DNA of 64,000 nucleotides from Deltaproteobacteria bacterium. Its GTDB lineage: Bacteria; Myxococcota_A; Polyangia; Polyangiales; Houyiibacteriaceae. The notes under the pieces were generated by a model. That model saw nothing but the letters and a program-made list of their open reading frames with translations. It did not search any database and was not told the origin of the DNA. A program made the position numbers and the translations under genes. Location of the stretch: the NCBI GenBank assembly GCA_017644045.1, contig JAEPMI010000007.1, positions 310,001 to 374,000 of the forward strand, written 5' to 3'. This document shows positions 35,826 through 42,516 of the stretch, piece by piece. How positions within the stretch are numbered: position 1 is the stretch's first letter; the number at the start of each line of letters is the position of its first letter.

Positions 35826-36985
35826 GCGACTACCTCGAGGCGGCGTTCCTCGGTCTCCCCGAGGACGTGCTCACCCACGGCTGGGAGGCCACCGGTGCAC
35901 AGGCGGAGGCGCTCGAGGCGATCGAGCGCGACGCGCCCAACCCCGGCGCGGCGCTCCGGCTCATGGTCACGCACCTCGGCAACGAGGGCGTGCTGAGGCT
36001 CGTCACCGACGCCGCGCTCGGCGGGCGCTTCGAGCAGACCAGCTTTCGCGCCATCGCGCTGGGCCGCGAACGACTCGGGCGCGTATCACCCCTCGCCGAC
36101 CTCGCGCTCACCATGCAGGGTCTCGGTTCGTTCCCGATCACCATCGCCGCCCGCAAGTACGGGCAGCCGAACGCGGCGGAGCTGCTCGCGCCGATCGTCC
36201 ATGGTGAGAAGGTCGCCGCCTTCGCGCTCACCGAGCCGGAAGCGGGCACCGACCTGAGCCGCATCGAGAGCTCGGCTCGGCGCGACGGCGACGGCTACGT
36301 CCTCGACGGCGAGAAGGTCTACATCTCGAACGCGCCGATCGCCGACCGCTTCACAACCTTCGCGCGCACCGGCGACGACGGCCGACTCTCCGCGTTCGTC
36401 GTCGACCGCACCGACGCCGGCGTGGAAGCCGAGCCGATGGAGGTGCTCGGCGGTCACCCGATCGGGCGCCTTCGACTGAAAGGCGTACGTGTCCCCGAGG
36501 AGCGGCGGCTCGGCCCCGAGGGCAAGGGCATGGCGCTCGCGCTCGGCACGCTCGGATCCTTCCGGCCCACGGTCGGCGCCGCCGCGGTCGGCTTCGCGCA
36601 GCGCGCGCTCGACGAAGCCATCGCGCACACCAAGTCTCGCGAGCAGTTCGGCGGACCGCTCGCCAAGCTCCCGCAGGTGCAGGCACGCGTCGGACGAATG
36701 GCCTGCGCCATCGACGGCGCGCGCCTCCTCGTGCAGCGCGCGGTCGCCGCCATCGACGCCGGCGAGGATCGCGAAGCCGTCGCCTTCAAGGGCAGCATGG
36801 CGAAATACGTCGCCACCGAGGCGGCGCAAGAAGTGGTCGACTCCGCCGTGCAGCTCCACGGCGGGCTCGGCGTCGAAGAGCGCTCGGTCGTCGCGCGCCT
36901 CTACCAGGACGTCCGCTCCCTCCGCATCTACGAGGGCACCAACGACGTGCACGAGATCCTCATCGCGCGGGAGCTGCTCCGCTGA
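35822..36985 (+). CDS. Acyl-CoA dehydrogenase family flavoprotein
   Basis: A 387-residue protein of standard length. It has ALTEPEAGTDLSRIE (FAD/substrate region), REQFGGPLAKLPQVQ, HGGLGVEERSVVARLYQDVRS and the C-terminal IYEGTNDVHEILIA with catalytic Glu371, so alpha,beta-dehydrogenation of a CoA thioester is predicted. ATG 35822 overlaps the crotonase stop (ATGA). Together with RidA and the crotonase it forms a tight operon. Confidence 0.9.
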   Translation: MSDYLEAAFLGLPEDVLTHGWEATGAQAEALEAIERDAPNPGAALRLMVTHLGNEGVLRLVTDAALGGRFEQTSFRAIALGRERLGRVSPLADLALTMQGLGSFPITIAARKYGQPNAAELLAPIVHGEKVAAFALTEPEAGTDLSRIESSARRDGDGYVLDGEKVYISNAPIADRFTTFARTGDDGRLSAFVVDRTDAGVEAEPMEVLGGHPIGRLRLKGVRVPEERRLGPEGKGMALALGTLGSFRPTVGAAAVGFAQRALDEAIAHTKSREQFGGPLAKLPQVQARVGRMACAIDGARLLVQRAVAAIDAGEDREAVAFKGSMAKYVATEAAQEVVDSAVQLHGGLGVEERSVVARLYQDVRSLRIYEGTNDVHEILIARELLR

Positions 36986-37092
36986 GCGACTGGATCGCGG
37001 CGCTCGGCGAGCGTGGGCGGCCCTTCGCGGCCGCGGCGCGCGCCTTCGTCCAGTGGCGCGGCGGCCCGAGCGACGCCCGCGGCACCAGCGCC

Positions 37093-38124
37093 GTGGCGTG
37101 GCTCGCCGAGACGCTCGACGACTTCGCCCACGACGAGGACGCGCCGCCCGACGACGACGCCCGCTTCCTCGAGGAAGCCGGCGCCTATCTCGGGCTGCTG
37201 CTGATCGATCACCTGGGCGGCGAATGTTCGAGCCGCGACCAGCAGCACCACGTCCACCTCGGGCCGGCCCCGGCGCCCGGCACCTTCGATCCCTTCGCCG
37301 CCATCGACCAGGCCCTCGACGCCAACGACCCGCACGACGCGCTCGTCGCCGCGCTCCGTGACGCCGAGGCCGAGGCTCGCGGCAAGGGCCCCTCGAGCCG
37401 CTGCGTCGTCGCGTTCCGCCAAGCGCTGGCCAGCGCGCGCCCCGACCGCCGCGTCGAACGCCGCCACGGCCTCGACCTGGCGCTCGACGACGGCACCGAG
37501 GTCGATCTCGAGCGGCTCCGCGCCGCCGAAGACGCCCACGTCGCCGCCGCGCGGCTCGTGTCGCTCCTGCCCGGCGGCGCCGCCGTGCACCTCGAGTGGA
37601 CCGAGGCCGAGACTCGCCTCTACCCGCGCCTCGTCGGCGAGGCCTTCGTCGCCGAGCTCGGCGACCGCGGCGACGCGCTCCAGCTGAGGCCTCTCGTCGG
37701 CGACATTCACGTCGCGCTCCAGCTCCGCTACCCCGGCCGCTCGCGCTTCATCCGCCGCGACGAGGTCGACCGCTGGCTCGACGCGGGCCACGACCCCGCA
37801 GGCGCCGCCCTCGCCAACCTCCGCGACGCCGCCGAGCGCCTCGACGTCCGCACCGTCGACGACCACGTCTTCGCGCTCACCACCGGCGACGCCCTCGACG
37901 CCGCCCGCCTGCTCCTGCCGAACCTCGCCGACGAGCTCGAGGGCCGCCTGGGCCGCCCCTTCCTCGCCGCCGTCCCCCACCGCGACGTGCTCCTCCTGGC
38001 CAAGGACGACTTCGCCGCCGAGCGCGCCCTCGCGCGCCACGCCAAGGAGCTCCACGACCGCGCCCCCCACCCCATCGCCGCCCACCCCCTCCAGGTCGAC
38101 GGCACCCGAATCACCGAAGGCTGA
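37093..38124 (+). CDS. Unrecognised protein, possible CTG start upstream
   Basis: At least 343 residues from GTG 37093. The frame is open and protein-like (SDWIAALGERGRPF) back to 36982, where CTG overlaps the acyl-CoA dehydrogenase stop (CTGA), but no ATG, GTG or TTG lies between; the true start may be a rare CTG or the gene may truly begin at GTG 37093. The protein is acidic and without membrane segments; a C-terminal AAVPHRDVLLLAKDD core resembles DUF1444/YtpQ-like proteins, a weak impression only. It is the last gene before the hairpin repeat at 38221. Confidence 0.55.
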   Translation: MAWLAETLDDFAHDEDAPPDDDARFLEEAGAYLGLLLIDHLGGECSSRDQQHHVHLGPAPAPGTFDPFAAIDQALDANDPHDALVAALRDAEAEARGKGPSSRCVVAFRQALASARPDRRVERRHGLDLALDDGTEVDLERLRAAEDAHVAAARLVSLLPGGAAVHLEWTEAETRLYPRLVGEAFVAELGDRGDALQLRPLVGDIHVALQLRYPGRSRFIRRDEVDRWLDAGHDPAGAALANLRDAAERLDVRTVDDHVFALTTGDALDAARLLLPNLADELEGRLGRPFLAAVPHRDVLLLAKDDFAAERALARHAKELHDRAPHPIAAHPLQVDGTRITEG

Positions 38125-38220
38125 CCGGCGAGCTCGAAGGGCGCGCACGAAGCGCGAGGACGGTCGTAGCGCGAGGTCGGAGGACGCGGGCGCGAAGCGC
38201 CGAGGACGCACCGAGCGGCT

Positions 38221-38302
38221 CCGCCGCGAGAGCTTCAGGTTTTTGGGGGAACGAGGAGCGATTCACTCGCGACGAGTGGGGGGATTTTCTCAAAATCCCC
38301 CC
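38221..38302 (+). repeat. 82-bp intergenic hairpin repeat, copy A
   Basis: 73 of 82 positions match, in inverted orientation, the element at 45946-46027. Its right end is a perfect 11-bp stem (GGGGGGATTTT, loop CTC, AAAATCCCCCC, 38278-38302), which could terminate transcription from both the plus-strand gene ending at 38124 and the minus-strand kinase ending at 38309. The left flank back to about 38178 shows further, weaker similarity to the other copy. Confidence 0.85.
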
Positions 38303-38308
38303 AAGAAC

Positions 38309-39427
38309 TCAGTCGTCTTCGGTCGGGCGGGGGCGGACGCCGCTGCGGATGCCGAAGTCGAAGTCGCTCGGGTCGAGCGGCGCGTCGCCGCCGAACAGGT
38401 CGCCCTGCGCCTGATCGGCGAAGGCCGCGAGCTCCTGCGCGAGCAGCTCGGCGACCGCGAAGGGGCGCTCCTCCGCCGGCTTCTCCTTGCGCACCTGCGC
38501 GAGGTGCAGGCCGACCAGGAGCGAGACGTCGCGGGCGCCGACCTCGCGGTCGATCGCCTCGATCTGCTCGTCGAGCGCGTCGACCAGCGCGTGCCCGCTG
38601 CCGAAACGCGAGTCCGGAAAGGGAACCAGGAGCTTGTCGAGCACGGCCGCGACGCCGCGAGGGACGTTCGGGTTCACCTTGCGGATCTCCGGCACCACGC
38701 AGCGCGCGACCAGCCGCACGGTCTCCGCGTCGTCCTTGCCGCGGAAGAGCCGGCGGCCCGCGAGCATCTCCCAGAGCACGATGCCGACCGCGAAGAGGTC
38801 GATGCGATGATCGGGCTCGCTCCGTCGGATCACCTCCGGTGCCAGGTAGCCGATCTTGCCGCCCACCTGGTTCTCGTCGCGCTGGTGCGCGTGGACCTCG
38901 GCGTCCGCGAGGCCGAAGTCGGTGAGCTTCACCTCGCCGTTGCGGCCGAGGAGGATGTTGTGGGGCGACACGTCGCGATGAATGATCCCGAGGTGGTTCC
39001 CCTCTTTGTCGACCGCCGTGTGGACGTACGCGAGGGCCTTCGCGAGCTCGCGGGTGATGTGCAGCGCCGCGGGAATCGGGAAGCGGGCGTTGCGTTTGTG
39101 GGCTCGCTCGACGAGGCCCTTGAGCGAGTCTCCGTCGACCAGCTCCATCACCATGATGTACGTGTTGCCGACGTTCCGAGCGTCGTACACCCGCACGATG
39201 TTCCGGTGACGGAGCAGCATGCCGAGGCGGGCTTCGTCTTCGAACATGGCGCGGAAGAGGTCGTCGCCGATCTGCGGGAGCACACGCTTGATGGCGACCT
39301 GGTGACTGGTTCCGTCCTCGAAGATGGCGTCCGCACGCCAGACCTCGGCCATCCCACCGACCGCAATGCGGCTGATCGGTCGATAGCGCGTGGGGGCGCG
39401 CCGCAGCTGCGAGGAGATGCGGGCCAT
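38309..39427 (-). CDS. Serine/threonine protein kinase (Hanks type)
   Basis: A 372-residue kinase. The glycine loop region is IAVGGMAEVWRA, the ATP-anchoring Lys sits in HQVAIKRVL, the catalytic loop is HRDVSPHNILL, followed by TDFGLA and LAPEVI, so it is predicted active. Residues about 280-372 after the kinase domain are a helical, charged tail without a membrane segment. ATG 39427 is chosen from three nearby Met codons. It lies 32 bases downstream of the methyltransferase gene on the same strand and probably shares its transcript; hairpin repeat copy A follows its stop by six bases. Confidence 0.9.
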   Translation of the reverse strand: MARISSQLRRAPTRYRPISRIAVGGMAEVWRADAIFEDGTSHQVAIKRVLPQIGDDLFRAMFEDEARLGMLLRHRNIVRVYDARNVGNTYIMVMELVDGDSLKGLVERAHKRNARFPIPAALHITRELAKALAYVHTAVDKEGNHLGIIHRDVSPHNILLGRNGEVKLTDFGLADAEVHAHQRDENQVGGKIGYLAPEVIRRSEPDHRIDLFAVGIVLWEMLAGRRLFRGKDDAETVRLVARCVVPEIRKVNPNVPRGVAAVLDKLLVPFPDSRFGSGHALVDALDEQIEAIDREVGARDVSLLVGLHLAQVRKEKPAEERPFAVAELLAQELAAFADQAQGDLFGGDAPLDPSDFDFGIRSGVRPRPTEDD

Positions 39428-39459
39428 CGGAGGCAGCATCGGCCACCGATGGGGGGCGG

Positions 39460-41247
39460 TCAATGGTCGGCGAGAAGCAGGCGCACCTGGGCGTCGCACT
39501 CACCCCACAGCTCGGCCAAGCGTGCCGGACCGGTCACCTTTCGGTGGCCGAGCTCGAGCACGACCTCTCCAGCGCTCTCGAACACCTCGGCCAAGGCCGA
39601 ACCCAGTGGAATCAGGGCCTCGAGCGCGTCCCCCTCGATGGGGATCCGAGGATAGTCGCGCCGGAGCGCGTCCCCGAAGCGCTCCTGGTAGCTCGGCGCC
39701 GACAGGACCGCGAGGGCGACCGCCGCCGCACGATCGCGATCGCCGAACGCGGCCACCCCCTTCTCCGAGAGGTTGGGCTCACCGTCCGGGGTGTGCGCCG
39801 GGAACGCGCGCGTCCGGCAGCTCGAGCGCGACGAGAAGTAGCAGTTGTCGACGAGGTGCCGCGTCGCCGCGACGTGGCGCCAGGCCTTCTCGCCTCGATC
39901 CTTCCGCACCGAGAGCAGCGCCCAGCCGCCGTGGTCCATCGCCCGAGCCAACGCGGGTCGCGGGCGATGGCAGAGCGGCCGCAGCGTCACGAACGCCTGC
40001 GTGTCGAACGGACGGTATGCCAGCGGACGGATCCAGCTCGCGCCTTCCGGGTCACGCTCCAGCGCCTGCCGCACCACGTCCCTCGCCACCTCGGGATCGT
40101 AGTGGCTCTGGCCCCGCTCGATCTTCTCGAGGTCCAATCTCCGGAGCGCGAGGGCGAACGCCTGCATCCGACCGAGCAGGGTCGCCCGGTCCGGCGCGAC
40201 CACCACGTCGTCGCGGTTGGTCTGCACGCCCTCACGGTGGAAGGGGAAGAGCTCGGGGAGCGAGAGCCAGCCGTCGGGGAATGCCTCGCCCGTGGGGACG
40301 AAGAAGAGCATCGGAGGCTCGGGTCGAACCGGGGCGTGCGGCACCTCGTTCGCGTCGAGGGCCGCGAGCTTCTCCTCGGCGCGGCCCCGAAGACGCGCGT
40401 GGGTCACGGTCGCTCCTCGCCCCTCGCCCGCGTGGACCGCGACGCTCACCGCCACCGACGGACGCACACCGAAGACGTTCTCGTCCCGCTCTCCGTCTCG
40501 GGCCACGAGCGAGCTCCCGCCGAGGTCGGTCACCTCGATGGACCGGAAGCGCGACCAGAGGAACGCACGGACGCCACGATGGACCGGGCCGTCCAGATAG
40601 GAGCCGTTCGTGACCAACGCGATCGCGCCACCGCCGGCCCGGAGCACCACCTCCGCGGACCAGCGGAGGAAGCGCACGTAGGCATCGGAGAGCACTCCGA
40701 TCTTCCGCTCCTCGAGCGGGCTCCCGTCGAGCTCCAGCCGGAAGTCCTGCAAGAGCTCGTCGCTCAGCGAGCGCTCCTCGACGCCCTTGGCCCAGCCGCC
40801 GACCCAGGGCGGGTTCCCGACGACGAGCACCGGACCATCCAGCGACGGCAACGACGCGAGCGTGTCGCGCACCTGGAGCTCCGCCCCGTCGAGCACGCCC
40901 TTCGCCGCCTCGATGGCGGCCGGATCTCGGTCGATCCCGATCAGCCGGCCCGTCGCCCCCAACGCCCGCGCCGAGGCGAGGAACGCACCGGTTCCGACGG
41001 CGGGGTCGACGATGGTCAGCGTCGGGTCGGCCAGCCCGGCGAGCCCCTGGGCCCGGAGGCCAGCGTCGGCCCGCCGCAGCACATAGCGGCAGATCGCCGC
41101 CGGCGTGTGCACGATCCCATGCTGGTCCCGCGCCGCCCGCTCGACCGCTTCGTCCCGAGCGCTCGCGGCCGACGCGGCCAGCGCCTCGAGGTCCTCTCCC
41201 AGGTCGGGCTCACCGTCCGCCGACGCCATCGGCGGACCATAGGTCAT
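39460..41247 (-). CDS. Orphan N6-adenine DNA methyltransferase with type ISP-like specificity domain
   Basis: A 595-residue protein. The N-terminus has the gamma-class layout: HTPAAICRYVL, then DPAVGTGAFL (motif I, AdoMet binding, 81-90) and GNPPW (motif IV, 144-148), which methylates adenine. The C-terminal part contains LAYRPFDTQAFVTLRP, then HRPRPALARAM and later RAFPAHTP, the YRPFD/RPR pattern I associate with the target-recognition domain of type ISP enzymes such as LlaBIII. The helicase and nuclease of type ISP systems are absent from this protein and its neighbourhood. An alternative start is ATG 41229. It would mark specific adenines; whether in defence or regulation is open. Confidence 0.75.
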   Translation of the reverse strand: MTYGPPMASADGEPDLGEDLEALAASAASARDEAVERAARDQHGIVHTPAAICRYVLRRADAGLRAQGLAGLADPTLTIVDPAVGTGAFLASARALGATGRLIGIDRDPAAIEAAKGVLDGAELQVRDTLASLPSLDGPVLVVGNPPWVGGWAKGVEERSLSDELLQDFRLELDGSPLEERKIGVLSDAYVRFLRWSAEVVLRAGGGAIALVTNGSYLDGPVHRGVRAFLWSRFRSIEVTDLGGSSLVARDGERDENVFGVRPSVAVSVAVHAGEGRGATVTHARLRGRAEEKLAALDANEVPHAPVRPEPPMLFFVPTGEAFPDGWLSLPELFPFHREGVQTNRDDVVVAPDRATLLGRMQAFALALRRLDLEKIERGQSHYDPEVARDVVRQALERDPEGASWIRPLAYRPFDTQAFVTLRPLCHRPRPALARAMDHGGWALLSVRKDRGEKAWRHVAATRHLVDNCYFSSRSSCRTRAFPAHTPDGEPNLSEKGVAAFGDRDRAAAVALAVLSAPSYQERFGDALRRDYPRIPIEGDALEALIPLGSALAEVFESAGEVVLELGHRKVTGPARLAELWGECDAQVRLLLADH

Positions 41248-41465
41248 CCGCTCGGGTCGTGCGCTCCGAGATTCCCCTCGCCGTTCGCGGAGGGTCGCCC
41301 AGAAGGCGAATTCGGAGCGTTCCGCTGCCGCCCCCGTGTTTGAGCGGTCTCACGCCCGCGTGGGGGGCCGAGCGCGTGGCGCTGGCGGGGGTGGGAGCCT
41401 GTGTGATATGCGCCCCCGAGCCGTGAGGGTGAACCGCCAGCACGGATCGGGAGGCTGTAAAGATT

Positions 41466-42398
41466 ATGCGGAAGAACCTTGCTCGATTGATTGCTCTCGG
41501 CTTCTTGGCCGCGAGCGCCACGGCTGGCGCTCAGTGGGACCCGGAGAGCGGTGACACCGGACAGTGGCAGCCGCCGCCGGAGGAGCAGCCCCCGCCCCAG
41601 CAGCAGCAGCCGCCCCCTCAGCAGCAACAGCAGCAGCAGCCGACCGAGACCCCCTGGGGTGGTCAGCAGCAGCCCCCGCCCCAACAGCAGCAGTCCAGCT
41701 GGGGTCAGCAGCCCGAGGAGACGCCGCCCCCCGCGACCGAGGAGCCGGCCGGCGACACGGACCACTCCAAGGTCTCCTTCGGCGTGAGCTTCATCGGCTT
41801 CGAGCGCTTCGCCCTCGAGCCCGTCGACATGCTCATGAACCCGGACGACGGCCCCTTCCAGCTCGGCATCACCACCGTCGGTGTCCGCCTCTGGGTCAGC
41901 GAGATGCTCGGCCTCGACATCGGTCTCGGCCTCGGCATCAAGACCGACAGCTACTCGAACGACAACCCGGCGGGCCCCTCGGTCCAGACCGGTCGTGATG
42001 GCGCCTTCGCCTTCCGGCTTCACGTCGGCCTGCCGGTCGCCCTCAAGACCTACGAGCACTTCAACATCCTCCTCATCCCCGAGGTCGGCTTCACCTACGC
42101 CAGCACCACCTTCATCGTGGACCCGACGGACGTCACCGCGGCCTCCGACGTCGACGTCAGCGCGATCGCGCTCGACGTGGGCATCAAGGTCGGTGGCGAG
42201 CTCCACTTCGGCTTCTGGGGTGTGCCCAACCTCTCGCTGCAGGCCACCATCGGCCTCGGCCTCCGCTACGCCTCGCGCACCGCGGAGAACTCGCTCGACT
42301 TCGCCGCCGGCGGCTTCGGCGTGACCAGCTCGGGCATCTCGCTGCAGACCCTCGGTCAGCAGCTCGGCTCCTCGGTTCGGATCAACTACTACTTCTGA
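41466..42398 (+). CDS. Outer-membrane beta-barrel protein with a Pro/Gln-rich spacer
   Basis: A 310-residue protein. A signal peptide (MRKNLARLIALGFLAASATAGA) is followed by a low-complexity Pro/Gln spacer (about 32-90; runs such as PPPQQQQPPPQQQQQQQ) and a transmembrane beta-barrel ending in INYYF, the terminal Phe signature. Barrel strands are rich in Gly, Leu, Val and Tyr. The spacer is probably periplasmic or surface-exposed. Start ATG 41466 has no neighbour upstream on the same strand; a 218-bp gap with nothing recognisable precedes it, so it has its own promoter. A strong terminator follows. Confidence 0.78.
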   Translation: MRKNLARLIALGFLAASATAGAQWDPESGDTGQWQPPPEEQPPPQQQQPPPQQQQQQQPTETPWGGQQQPPPQQQQSSWGQQPEETPPPATEEPAGDTDHSKVSFGVSFIGFERFALEPVDMLMNPDDGPFQLGITTVGVRLWVSEMLGLDIGLGLGIKTDSYSNDNPAGPSVQTGRDGAFAFRLHVGLPVALKTYEHFNILLIPEVGFTYASTTFIVDPTDVTAASDVDVSAIALDVGIKVGGELHFGFWGVPNLSLQATIGLGLRYASRTAENSLDFAAGGFGVTSSGISLQTLGQQLGSSVRINYYF

Positions 42399-42417
42399 GC
42401 CGCTCTCGAGCGACGCG

Positions 42418-42450
42418 AAACGCCGGACCCGCGTGCGGGCCCGGCGTTTT
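42418..42450 (+). terminator. Rho-independent terminator after the barrel-protein gene
   Basis: A 13-bp stem with one mismatch (AAACGCCGGACCC with GGGCCCGGCGTTT), a 6-base loop GCGTGC, and a run of T at its 3' end. It starts 19 bases after the stop. Confidence 0.88.
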
Positions 42451-42516
42451 CGCGTTCTGGGGAGAGCCTCGCGCCCTTGACACCGGCGCTTCTCCCACGA
42501 AAGAAGAGGGATCACC

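Noticed and set aside
38309-41247. A Pgl/BREX-like phage-defence pair (methyltransferase and kinase)
   Set aside because: The kinase has the ordinary myxobacterial Hanks layout and there is no PglZ-like phosphatase or ATPase partner here; the adjacency alone is too weak.
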